The notes under the pieces were generated by a model. It was not told the origin of the DNA and did not search any database. It was given only the letters and a program-made list of their open reading frames with translations. Below, in pieces: positions 9,379-17,689 of a stretch of 64,000 nt of DNA (its first letter is position 1; the number at the start of each line of letters is the position of its first letter). Source of the stretch: JBEHWX01 sp048498995. GTDB lineage: Bacteria; Bacteroidota; Ignavibacteria; OLB7. Location of the stretch: contig JBEHWX010000003.1 in the NCBI GenBank assembly GCA_048498995.1, positions 1 through 64,000 of the forward strand, written 5' to 3'. The translations under genes were made by a program, and so were the position numbers.

Positions 9379-9661
9379 TGAATCCTGAGGAAGGAAAGGA
9401 ACAGTCAGGGTAAATCGCACAAAGCTACGAAAGGGGAGCCGCCCCGTCAATCGTCGGGCGGAAGGAAGCACGTATCAAGACGTGTATCCTCCCGCCCGAC
9501 ATGCGTTGCGTGCCCCATCATCGGCCATCCCGCGGCGCGGTTTCGGCCCGTTTCCGGACATTCGGGCCCTTCAGGAGGCTCCGCTCCCCGTACTCCGCTC
9601 GCGGGAACTCAGCTCGCGGGAACTCCGGTCACGAAGGTCCGCTCGCGGGCTCCGCTCCGGA

Positions 9662-10471
9662 TCACTCTCCCCGCTCGAGCGCCTTGGCCTCATCCCAGAA
9701 CCGGTCCATCTCCTCGAGGCTCGAGTCGGTGAAGGTTCTTCCGTCGGCCATCAGGCGCGACTCGACGTGCTGGAAGCGCCGGATGAACTTGCTGGTGGCC
9801 CGCTGCAGCTCCTCCTCCGGGGCGATGCCGAGAAACCGGGAGTAGTTGACCAGCGCGAAGAGAAGGTCGCCGAACTCCTCGCGCATCTTCTCCGGATTGC
9901 CGCCGGAGATCTCGTGGTCCAGCTCGCCGATCTCCTCGCGCACCTTGGCCCAGACCTGCTCCGGATTCTCCCAGTCGAAGCCGACCTTGGAGGCCTTCTC
10001 CTGCACCCGCTCGGCGCGCTGAAGCGCCGGCAGCGCGCGCGGCATGTTCTCGAAGAGCGACTTCCTTCCCTCCTTCATCTTCAGCTGCTCCCAGTTCTGG
10101 GTCACCTCCTCGGCGCCCGACACCGACGCGGTGCCGAAGACGTGCGGATGGCGGCGGATCAGCTTCTCGGAGATCGTCCTGACCACGTCGTCGAAGTCGA
10201 AGGCGCCACGCTCCTCGGCGATCACCGAGTGCATCACCGAGTGGAGCAGGATGTCGCCGAGCTCCTTCTTCAACTCGTCGTCGTTGCCATCCTCGATCGA
10301 CTCCTTCACCTCGTAGGCCTCCTCGACCAGCAGGGGGGCTATCGACTCGTGGGTCTGTTCGCGATCCCAGGGGCACTCCTTCCGGAGCCTCCTGACGATC
10401 GCCATGAAATCCTCGAACGTCTCCGAGGGGGGAAGCATATCTCCTTCGCTCTTCTTCTGATTCGATTCCAT
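9662..10471 (-). CDS. mazG: Nucleoside triphosphate pyrophosphohydrolase
   Basis: MazG house-cleaning enzyme that hydrolyses (d)NTPs to NMP and pyrophosphate. It has two all-alpha MazG domains: the first with LLVEEAYEV and ELGDILLHSV, the second with REEIGELDHEI and EEFGDLLFALVN, the acidic Mg-binding sets. The 269 residues match E. coli-type MazG. The start at 10471 (MESNQKKSEG) is preceded by GGAGAG, though spacing is long; MLPPSETF at 10438 is an alternative. It lies 79 nt downstream of holA on the same strand and is probably cotranscribed. The gap holds a GCGCGGCGTGAAC direct repeat. Confidence 0.95.
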   Translation of the reverse strand: MESNQKKSEGDMLPPSETFEDFMAIVRRLRKECPWDREQTHESIAPLLVEEAYEVKESIEDGNDDELKKELGDILLHSVMHSVIAEERGAFDFDDVVRTISEKLIRRHPHVFGTASVSGAEEVTQNWEQLKMKEGRKSLFENMPRALPALQRAERVQEKASKVGFDWENPEQVWAKVREEIGELDHEISGGNPEKMREEFGDLLFALVNYSRFLGIAPEEELQRATSKFIRRFQHVESRLMADGRTFTDSSLEEMDRFWDEAKALERGE

Positions 10472-10550
10472 GATTGCACTACTCTCCGGATGTTCGATTA
10501 TCGTATCGATGCGCGGCGTGAACGCGCGGCGTGAACGCGCCAGGCCGGCG

Positions 10551-11642
10551 TCAGGCCGCGGCGGCGTCCCGCGAGGCATCGGCCAATCCCGCGCCACGCA
10601 CCCGGATCCCCCTGACGATCGAGATCAGCATCATGTGGAGCACCACCGCCGGCTCGGCTCGGCTGGATTTCAACGTCAGGTCGGTATCCAGCAGCGCCTC
10701 GAACGCGTTGCGCAGATCGGCCAGCGGATAGCGCGAGAGCGCGGCCAGATATTCATTCAGGAAAAACGGCGAGATGCCGACCGAGCGCGCCAGCTCCTTC
10801 TGGTCGCGCACTTTCACGCGCAGCTCGGAGAGCCTCCAGAGGATCGTGAAATATCGGGTCAGCATCGTGAGAATCAACTGCTCCGGCTCGCCGGCGCGGA
10901 GCATCTGCTCGGCGATCTCCACCGACAATTCCAGATTCTTCGCGCCGATCGCGCGCTGCAGCTCGAAGACGTTGTAGGTCTTCGACGCCCCCACCACCGC
11001 GCGCACGTCGTCCAGCGAGATACGCTTGCGAGCCTCGACGAAGGTGAAGAGCTTTTCGATCTCGTTGCTCAGAATCCTGAGCGAGCCGCCGCTGTAATTG
11101 ACGAACAGCTCCAGCGCGTCGGGAGCGATCTCCTTGCCGAGCGATTTGATCCGATCGGAGACCCAGGAGGGAATCTCCCGGTCGTACAGCTTCTTGAACT
11201 GAACCGTCGCGGCGCTGTCGACGATCAGATTGTAGGGCGCCTTGGCTCCTCCCTTCCCTTTTCCCATCACGTCGCCGATCGCCGCGGTCATCACCAGGGT
11301 CGTGCTCGGGAGGGGATTCTTCATGTAGCGGCCGAAGGGGGAGGAGGCGTCCGGCTTGCCGCGCATGGAGAAGGTCCGGTCGATCTCCTTGACCACCACC
11401 ACGCGGCGCTCGGCCATCAGCGGATAGGCGGAGGCGCGCTCCACCACATCCTGCAACGTGCTGTCGCTGCCATGGAGCAGATCGAAATTGAACCCGCGCG
11501 TCGACTCGTCGACGGCGATCGAGAGGATCGCGTCGAGCGCTTCATCGATCAGGAATTCCTCCTCGCCGAAGAGAAAATAGAGCGGCTCGACGCGGCCGCT
11601 CCTCAACGCCGTCTGCAGACTGTCCGGGGCAATGATCGCCAT
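10551..11642 (-). CDS. holA: DNA polymerase III delta subunit
   Basis: Clamp-loader subunit that opens the beta sliding clamp. The 363-residue length is typical. The N-terminal part carries LYFLFGEEEFLIDEAL near residue 20, the family's conserved opening, followed by the AAA+-like fold around VVVVKEIDR and the C-terminal collar segment with LELSVEIAEQMLRAGEPE. The ATG at 11642 lacks a strong Shine-Dalgarno. It is followed by mazG at 79 nt; the AT-hook gene upstream is separated by a terminator-like hairpin. Confidence 0.93.
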   Translation of the reverse strand: MAIIAPDSLQTALRSGRVEPLYFLFGEEEFLIDEALDAILSIAVDESTRGFNFDLLHGSDSTLQDVVERASAYPLMAERRVVVVKEIDRTFSMRGKPDASSPFGRYMKNPLPSTTLVMTAAIGDVMGKGKGGAKAPYNLIVDSAATVQFKKLYDREIPSWVSDRIKSLGKEIAPDALELFVNYSGGSLRILSNEIEKLFTFVEARKRISLDDVRAVVGASKTYNVFELQRAIGAKNLELSVEIAEQMLRAGEPEQLILTMLTRYFTILWRLSELRVKVRDQKELARSVGISPFFLNEYLAALSRYPLADLRNAFEALLDTDLTLKSSRAEPAVVLHMMLISIVRGIRVRGAGLADASRDAAAA

Positions 11643-11811
11643 CGGTTCACCGTTCGTTCACGAATGCCAAAGGAGAACAATATAGCGATGCGGAAGCATC
11701 CCCCCGGTCGCCGCGGCGGCCATGCCGGATGCCACGGCACCCGCATCGACGAACGCGAGATCACGCGCGCCATCGCGGAGCGCCGGAAAAATTCCGACGC
11801 CCGGAAACGGA

Positions 11812-11846
11812 CGAAGGCATCCCGATCCAGGATCGGAATGCCTTCG
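11812..11846 (-). terminator. Terminator of the AT-hook gene
   Basis: Long stem CGAAGGCAT(C)CCGATCC / GGATCGG(A)ATGCCTTCG with one mismatch and an almost absent loop, ~90 nt past the leftward stop at 11934. It is followed on the minus strand by TCCGTTTCC. Confidence 0.65.
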
Positions 11847-11933
11847 CGTGACGACTGCCGCATGCCTCGGAGAGCGTCGCTCATCGGGGAGATATACCTT
11901 CCCGGGAGCTTCATGCTTCCGCGAGCATCGGAA

Positions 11934-12764
11934 TTATTCGCCGGCCTGTGCTCCCTCGGCGCCCTCGTTCTTGCGGGGACGTCCACGGCGACGCGGAGCG
12001 GTTTCAGTAGCCTCGGCGCCGGCGTTCTTGCGGGGACGTCCACGGCGACGCGGAGCGGTTTCAGTAGCCTCGGCGGCCTCGACCTTGCGGGGACGGCCAC
12101 GGCGGCGCGGAGCCGTCTCGGTTCCCTCGGCCTCGACCTTGCGGGGACGACCACGGCGGCGCGGCGCGGTCTCGGTTCCCTCGGCGGCCTCAGCCTTGCG
12201 CGGGCGGCCACGGCGGCGCGGCGCGGCCTCACTCTCGGCGGCCTCCTCCTTGCGAGGACGGCCACGACGGCGCGGCGCCTCTCCAGCCTCGGCGCGGCTC
12301 GGACGGCCACGACGGGCGCCGGTACCGGCCGGACGACCACGACGGCGCGGGGCGGCCTCGGCGGCCACGGTGGCGCCATCCTCGCCGGACGGAAGCGCGG
12401 CGGTCAGCGGAAGGGCATTCGAGAACAACTCACGAATCAGGCGCTCGAGATGAAGCGCGATCGCCTCGGAGCCGAGCTCGACCAGCCTGTAGGAGGCGAC
12501 GGCACTGCCGAAATTCTGGATTTCCCTGGCAATGCGTCCCTCATCCCGGCGTCCCATCGAACCGAGCAGCACACCGGCATGCAGCGGAAATCCGCTGGCC
12601 GAGTAGAGAACATAGAGGCAATTTTGGGAGTTGGCCGGTGGGAAGGAGGAGACGGGCTGGCTCGGGCTGACGCTGATCCGCTCGAAGAACGAACCGATCT
12701 GCGAAATGAGCTGCGATGCGAGCTCGTGCATCAGAGCTGATTCATTCGTCGTGATTGCTGCCAT
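11934..12764 (-). CDS. Protein with eight C-terminal AT-hooks
   Basis: 276 residues; ATG with AGGA 7 nt upstream. Residues 1-125 form an unrecognised alpha/beta-looking domain (EIQNFGSAVASYRLVELGSE). From about residue 138 the chain is a low-complexity acidic Ala/Glu linker that repeatedly presents AT-hooks: RRRGRPAG (~140), RRGRPS (~151), then six RRRGRPRK copies near 165, 183, 202, 220, 239 and 258. Known AT-hooks (HMGA, myxobacterial CarD) bind the AT-rich minor groove through the GRP core, so DNA binding or nucleoid architecture is likely but inferred. In a GC-rich genome such a protein would favour the rare AT-rich promoters. Transcription runs toward holA but a hairpin intervenes. The N-domain partner is unknown. 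Confidence 0.88.
   Translation of the reverse strand: MAAITTNESALMHELASQLISQIGSFFERISVSPSQPVSSFPPANSQNCLYVLYSASGFPLHAGVLLGSMGRRDEGRIAREIQNFGSAVASYRLVELGSEAIALHLERLIRELFSNALPLTAALPSGEDGATVAAEAAPRRRGRPAGTGARRGRPSRAEAGEAPRRRGRPRKEEAAESEAAPRRRGRPRKAEAAEGTETAPRRRGRPRKVEAEGTETAPRRRGRPRKVEAAEATETAPRRRGRPRKNAGAEATETAPRRRGRPRKNEGAEGAQAGE
11970..12350 (-). repeat. In-frame 54-57 bp coding repeats encoding the AT-hooks
   Basis: The DNA repeats with a period of 54 or 57 bp (18 or 19 codons), most regular between 11970 and 12180. Each unit codes APRRRGRPRK plus an Ala/Glu/Thr linker. Units differ by whole codons and never break the frame, which suggests hook number can change by slippage or recombination. 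Confidence 0.85.
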
Positions 12765-13905
12765 TGATTGGTCCTGCTATGTTGTTGTGAAATACCATCG
12801 CTGGTTTTCGTTCGCGCCTAATATAGCGAGTTTGTAAATATTCTCGGGAGTATCGCGCGATGATTTTCTACAAATCCCGTGCGAATTATCCCGCGCGACG
12901 CGGCGCGTTACGATCACATATCGGGCGCGAGCGCCACGTGCCGGCGTCGCTTCGTATAGCCCCGGAGCGTCCGTCGCCGCGTGCATGCGTGCTCGCGGAC
13001 CGCGCAACAACGACGGTCGCCACGCGCCGCAAGCATCATCTCCAGCATCATATGGCGCGCGTCCCGCGCGCATTTCCCGCCGGCCGCATCGCCCACCGAT
13101 CAACGGTGAAGTCGCGTAGCGTGCGCATCACCACATCATCTTCCGCGTCGCCACGGACGCCACGAGCCGCGTCGACACGGCAGGTCATGCGTCGCGCCAC
13201 TCGTCGCGCCACTCGTCGCGCCACTCGTCGCGCCGTGTCCATCACGCGCGGCGCCGACCGTCGCATGCATGCAGCCGACTCGGGCCGATCTCACGGTGGA
13301 GGGCGCTCCGGATATCGCATCCGATCTTCTCATCCCATCTCATCTCCTCACGTCATCGCATCGGCATTCCTCGTGATGATTACGCCGAGCGCGAGCGCGT
13401 ATATCATATCCATTGCGCTCTCATCATCCACCACGTTCCGCGCGCGAAGCATCCGGGAACATCGCGACCTCCGCTTCGTCTTTCGGTCGACCACCGATCG
13501 GGCACGCGGTTCGAGCGCGCGGACCGAGCACGCGGACCGAGGGCGCCGTCGACCGAGGGGGCACGCGCCGCCGGAGACAGGACATGGACGTGGACGCGAC
13601 GCGAGCAGGCGGCGAGGAGGAAGGGAGCCACGGGCGGCCCCGAGACGACGTATACCGGCATGAAACGTGCTGACGATGGCGGGTATCGGAGAGGTGAACG
13701 CGGGGCGGCACCGAGGCGGGGCGGCATCGAGGCGATCCGGTCGGCACCGGAGCGCGCGAGGGGAACCGAATGCATCCGGAGGCTCACTATATACTTCACC
13801 GTCCCTTGGATATTCGGCGGCGGCGGAGTAACATTGGGCCGGTCTGGTGGTTATTGTACTTCAATGGCACAGATACGTACCTGGCCAGGCAAACGAGGCA
13901 TAACC
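12765..13905. other. 1.1-kb stretch with no supportable gene
   Basis: Open frames here are short or Arg/Ala-rich, lack ribosome sites and look like no family. The first ~90 nt upstream of the AT-hook gene are AT-rich (TATATTAG, AATATTTAC on the minus strand) and probably hold its promoter. The rest is rich in CGCG words and contains the 12-bp tandem repeat at 13190-13237. No tRNA-, rRNA- or riboswitch-like fold was recognised by eye. Confidence 0.55.
13190..13237. repeat. 12-bp tandem repeat, four units
   Basis: CGTCGCGCCACT three times in perfect tandem, then CGTCGCGCCGTG. It lies in the gene-free stretch. Confidence 0.85.
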
Positions 13906-14271
13906 ATGCGCACGCAACGAACGATCTTCATCATCTCCCTCTTCGCCCTGCTGGCGATCCTTACTCCCGTGTCGGCCGGAACCGGAGCGGCCGGGGGCCG
14001 TGCCGTGCAGCCGAATCCGTTCACGATCGGCACCACCTTCAAGCTGAATCTGCCGGAGAGCGCGCCGATCCGCATCGTGGTCTTCGATCTTCTCGGCAGA
14101 CCGGTCCGGGTGCTCTTCGACGGCATGCACCAGGCGGTCCGTGATTTCGATATCCCGTGGGACGGCAACGACGAGACGGGACGTCCGGTCGATCCGGGCA
14201 TCTACATCTGCACGCTCTTCTCGAACAACGTGTTTGTCACGAGTGTGAAGGTGGTGAAGGTCACGGCCTGA
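13906..14271 (+). CDS. Small exported protein made of one FlgD-like Ig domain
   Basis: 121 residues, start ATG with GAGG about 8 nt upstream. A signal peptide (MRTQRTIFIISLFALLAILT then PVSAG) is followed by one domain of ~95 residues: QPNPFTIGTTFKLNLPESAP, VFDLLGRPVRVLFDG, then DETGRPVDPGIYICTLFS. This is the fold normally found as the C-terminal tail of large exported proteins (FlgD Ig-like / T9SS-type). Here it stands alone, with no cargo in front. It could be a structural adaptor, a relic of a larger gene or a small secreted protein. It is isolated from its neighbours and followed by its own hairpin. Confidence 0.8.
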   Translation: MRTQRTIFIISLFALLAILTPVSAGTGAAGGRAVQPNPFTIGTTFKLNLPESAPIRIVVFDLLGRPVRVLFDGMHQAVRDFDIPWDGNDETGRPVDPGIYICTLFSNNVFVTSVKVVKVTA

Positions 14272-14278
14272 GGCCGTG
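14262..14278 (+). terminator. Hairpin containing the stop codon of the preceding gene
   Basis: CACGGCC / TGA / GGCCGTG: a perfect 7-bp stem whose 3-nt loop is the stop codon TGA itself. No T-run follows, so the terminator role is uncertain. Confidence 0.4.
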
Positions 14279-14373
14279 CCGACGATCGGGGGGAGATCCG
14301 GTCCGATCGTTCCGAGAGACTTCCGCCGGCGAATCTTCGTCGAGTACGTTTTCGTGGGGCCGGTGCGCTCGTG

Positions 14374-15537
14374 TTACGAGACGCCGCGCCCCACATCCAT
14401 TACCACCGGCGCCGACGGCGCGCTCTCCATCCCCTTTCTCCGCTGCATCCTCCGCAACAGCAGATCGGTCTCCTGCATTACCTCATCCACCGTGATCGCG
14501 TTCATGCACGTATCGTGCGGGCGGACGCAGTGGGTCATCTCGCAGGGGCTGCAGGGGAACAGATGGGAGACGGCCGCGGAGTGGCGGCCGACCGGGTGGA
14601 AGACATGGTAGGAGCCGGGCCCGAACAGGCCGAGCGTGGGGATGCCGAGCGCGGAGGCAACGTGCATGGCGCCGCCGTCGGAGCCGAGGTAGAGCGCCGC
14701 GCGCTCCATCAGCGCCGCGGTCTCCCGCAGGTCGAGCTCGCCGGAGACATCCACCGGATCGAGCTCGGCGATCAGGGCGCCGAGCTGCCGCGAGCGCTCC
14801 CGCTCCTCGCGCGAGCCGATCAGCACGATCTGCATGCCGTGACGGTTGTGGATGTTCCAGACCGCCTCGGCGAATCTGTCGATCGGCCACTCCTTCAGGA
14901 GCACCGAGGTGCCGACATGCACCGCGGCGAACGGACGTGAGATGCCGTTTCTGACCATCACGGCGTGCGCTCGCTTGCGCTCCTCGGCCGTCACGTAATA
15001 TTCCAGCTTCTCGACCGGCTCCGGCACGATGCCGAGCGGCCGGAGCACCACCCAGAGCTTGTTCAGCTCATGCATGTGCGGCAGCCCGGTCCGCTTCCGG
15101 TGGAGCCACTCCATCACATGCGCCCTTCCCCGCTCGACCCGCCTGACGCCGCTGAAGAGGGCGTTGGAGATGGTGCGCCAGTCGTCGCGCAGGCCGATCT
15201 CCAGATCCGGCTTCCAGTCGCCGAGCCGGGCCTTCAGATCGCGAAGCTTGTGGGGAACGTAGGGAGAGCGGGTGAACATCGGGCTGTTGTAGATGACCAC
15301 GTCATCCACGTTCGGGTTGTGCTCGAGCACGACCCGGCTCCACTCCCCCACGACGATCTTGATCTCGGCATCGGGGAATCTCTTACGAATGGCGCGCAGC
15401 GCGGGAGTCGCGATCAGCACGTCGCCGATATGATCCAGCTTGTAGATCAGTATGCGGCGGACATCCCGGATCGGACGCCACGCGTAGAACGCGCCAACCG
15501 CGGCCGAATAGGCATAGAGATGGGAAGAGCCACGCAT
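14374..15537 (-). CDS. Glycosyltransferase family 9 (heptosyltransferase-like)
   Basis: 387 residues. Family 9 transferases move ADP-heptose or similar sugars onto lipopolysaccharide core or related glycans at the inner-membrane cytoplasmic face. Evidence: the opening RRILIYKLDHIGDVLIATPA near residue 26, ALRAIRKRFPDAEI, then the C-terminal donor-site segment LYLGSDGGAMHVASALGIPT followed by LGLFGPGSYHVFHPVG. Cysteines in FPCSPCEMTHCVRPHDTC are typical of the subgroup. It stands alone between hairpins, with no LPS cluster nearby. Acceptor and sugar unknown. Confidence 0.88.
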   Translation of the reverse strand: MRGSSHLYAYSAAVGAFYAWRPIRDVRRILIYKLDHIGDVLIATPALRAIRKRFPDAEIKIVVGEWSRVVLEHNPNVDDVVIYNSPMFTRSPYVPHKLRDLKARLGDWKPDLEIGLRDDWRTISNALFSGVRRVERGRAHVMEWLHRKRTGLPHMHELNKLWVVLRPLGIVPEPVEKLEYYVTAEERKRAHAVMVRNGISRPFAAVHVGTSVLLKEWPIDRFAEAVWNIHNRHGMQIVLIGSREERERSRQLGALIAELDPVDVSGELDLRETAALMERAALYLGSDGGAMHVASALGIPTLGLFGPGSYHVFHPVGRHSAAVSHLFPCSPCEMTHCVRPHDTCMNAITVDEVMQETDLLLRRMQRRKGMESAPSAPVVMDVGRGVS

Positions 15538-15724
15538 GAGTCTCTAAAGATAACTCTCGAAGCAAGATAATTTATCGTCAAGAGCGGGGCACATACTACG
15601 CGAATTCGGGGAAGTTGTAAAACCCAAACGTCATCGGCCGGCGCTTTTCCGAAGATCGCCCCCGGCCGCCGAGCCCTCGCTCCCCCATCTCCGCCTGAGC
15701 ACGATGCCCGCGCGCCGGCACCGG

Positions 15725-17458
15725 TCAGCTCCGATCGGAGGCAGCTTCGGCCCGCTCCGGAGCCCGGGCCGGCTCCTCGCGCCGGCGCCGTCCGATGAAC
15801 GCCGCTCCCCCCATCAGCAGGGCCACCGCGAGCGCCAGCTTCGGCAGCCAGTCACCCCAGCGGGTGTAAAGGGTCAGATCGTCCCGCAGCTCGATCGCGG
15901 CGGTGAGAGTGGCCGCCTCCCCCTCCCTCGTCTCGGACATGATGCGGCCGTAGGGATCGATGAAGGCACTGATGCCGGTGTTGGCCGCGCGGGCCACCGA
16001 GCGCCGGTTCTCGATTGCCCGGAGCTGCGCGAAGCGCTCGTGCTGCAACGGTCCCGGCGTCCCCAGATACCACCCGTCGTTGGTGATCACCGTCAGGAAG
16101 TTGGCGCCGGAATCGACGAACTGCCGGACGATGTTCGGATAGACGCTCTCGAAGCAGATCACCGAGGCGCCATGGGTAACCTCGCCATTCCAGGGAACCG
16201 CGAAGGTGGTAATGTGTTGCCCCTTGGCCCAGGTGGAAATCCCGACATCCCAGCTCAGCATGCTCATCAGCCAGGGGACCTGGTCGACGAACGGAATCCG
16301 CTCGCCGAACGGGACGAGCTGCATCTTGTGGTAGGCGCCGGTGAGCCCGCGCCCCGGCACGAAGAGGCCGGCGGCGTTGAAATAGTCCCAGCGGAAGGTG
16401 TCCAGCTTCCCGTCGGGGAGATAGCGGACGTCCTTCCGGGAGCTTGCCGGGGCGGCCGCGGGATCGTCGTAGACCCGGTAGTCGGGGAAACCGGTCAGCA
16501 CCGGAACACCCAATGCCCCCACCGCGGAGCTCATCCGGTCCCGCTGCGCTTCCCACCCCGGCTTGGTCACCGGATAGGGGATGGCGTTCTCGGTCCAGAG
16601 GAACATTTGGGTGCGCCGAGAGCTGTCGATCGCCCCGCGCGACAGATCGTAGTTGACGGCGATCTGATCGGTCGTGTCGGCCTGGTTCCACTTGTCCCAC
16701 GGATTGACGTTCGGCTGGACCACGGTGACGACGAGTGACGCGTCCGATTGCCCGAGATAGGAAGGGGGAATGTCCGTGGCGAGAGCGTAGAACCCGTAGA
16801 GGAACGGCGGGATGATCGTGAGGGCCAGCACGGCGATCGCCCCGCGAGCCACTCGACGCCGGAAGCGCTCCTCCCACTCCAGCGAGAAGAGCATCGCGGT
16901 GATCGCGCTGTTCTGGATCATCAGGAGCAGGCTCAGCCCCCAGACGCCGGTGAACTCGATGAACTGGATATAGAAGAGGTTGTAGGTCTGCGTGTTGCCG
17001 AGGGTGAGCCAGGGATAGCTGGCGTCGGTCAAAGCGTGGAGATATTCGCCGCCGCACCAGAGAAACGGCAGGAACGCCAGGGCGTAGAGCCGGGAGCTCC
17101 GGAGCCTGACGGCCCGGTAGATCACCAGCGGCAGGACGAAGAAAAGAGGATGGATCAGCACCAGCAGCACGCAACTGATCATCAGGAACGGATCCGCCTT
17201 GGCCTGCCAGCTCCCGACCCACCAGGTGGACAACGCCGAGAAGAGGAGGAGCGAGAGATAGCTCCAGACGATGGTCTCGCGCCAGGTGCGCGCCCGCTCG
17301 AGCGCGTAGAGCAGCGGCACCAGCCCGACCGAGCCGAACAGGCCGATCGGGTTCGGAGGATAGGCCAGGCCGAGCAGAAGCCCGGTGGCAAGCAGAAGCG
17401 CCCAGGTGGGAGGTGTGAGCCGCCGGCGATCCCCGGCGGGAGTCTGGAGTGATGACAC
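15725..17458 (-). CDS. lnt: Apolipoprotein N-acyltransferase
   Basis: Adds the third acyl chain to the N-terminal Cys of lipoproteins at the inner membrane. The start is a GTG at 17458. The first ~230 residues hold multiple hydrophobic segments, for example LLLATGLLLGLAYPPNP, and are followed by a periplasmic nitrilase domain. The Glu-Lys-Cys triad can be read in LWTENAIPYP, YHKMQLVPFGERIPF and VICFESVYP, with ITNDGWYLGTPGPLQHERFA and ENRRSVARAANTGISA conserved. The 577 residues are slightly long, with an Arg-rich tail. It matches the many lipoproteins in this window (26354, 30291-33734). The promoter region is shared with the divergent gene at 17690. Confidence 0.95.
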   Translation of the reverse strand: MSSLQTPAGDRRRLTPPTWALLLATGLLLGLAYPPNPIGLFGSVGLVPLLYALERARTWRETIVWSYLSLLLFSALSTWWVGSWQAKADPFLMISCVLLVLIHPLFFVLPLVIYRAVRLRSSRLYALAFLPFLWCGGEYLHALTDASYPWLTLGNTQTYNLFYIQFIEFTGVWGLSLLLMIQNSAITAMLFSLEWEERFRRRVARGAIAVLALTIIPPFLYGFYALATDIPPSYLGQSDASLVVTVVQPNVNPWDKWNQADTTDQIAVNYDLSRGAIDSSRRTQMFLWTENAIPYPVTKPGWEAQRDRMSSAVGALGVPVLTGFPDYRVYDDPAAAPASSRKDVRYLPDGKLDTFRWDYFNAAGLFVPGRGLTGAYHKMQLVPFGERIPFVDQVPWLMSMLSWDVGISTWAKGQHITTFAVPWNGEVTHGASVICFESVYPNIVRQFVDSGANFLTVITNDGWYLGTPGPLQHERFAQLRAIENRRSVARAANTGISAFIDPYGRIMSETREGEAATLTAAIELRDDLTLYTRWGDWLPKLALAVALLMGGAAFIGRRRREEPARAPERAEAASDRS

Positions 17459-17689
17459 GATCGTGCTGATCTCGTTCGTTCAATCGGGCGGCGATGCTCG
17501 CAGCCGCCCGCCAAGTTATGAAAGTACCGGAATCGGGGGAGAAGCCGCCGCCTCCCTGGGCAGACGTCCGCCGGAGCCCGCGTAGTCTACCCCCGCTCCC
17601 CTCCTCTCCACCGGTCCGCTCCCATCGGCCGGACCGGCGCCGCCCATTCTTCCTTTGACTGCGTTTGGCCCCGGCCATAACTTACCCGG

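Noticed and set aside
11603..12379. Pro/Arg/Val-rich frames overlapping the AT-hook repeats
   Set aside because: Alternative frames of a repeated coding sequence; the hook frame alone has a start with ribosome site and meaning.
12860..13663. Arg-rich 267-codon frame in the gene-free stretch
   Set aside because: No ribosome site, no domain, composition of random CGCG-rich DNA, repeats inside.
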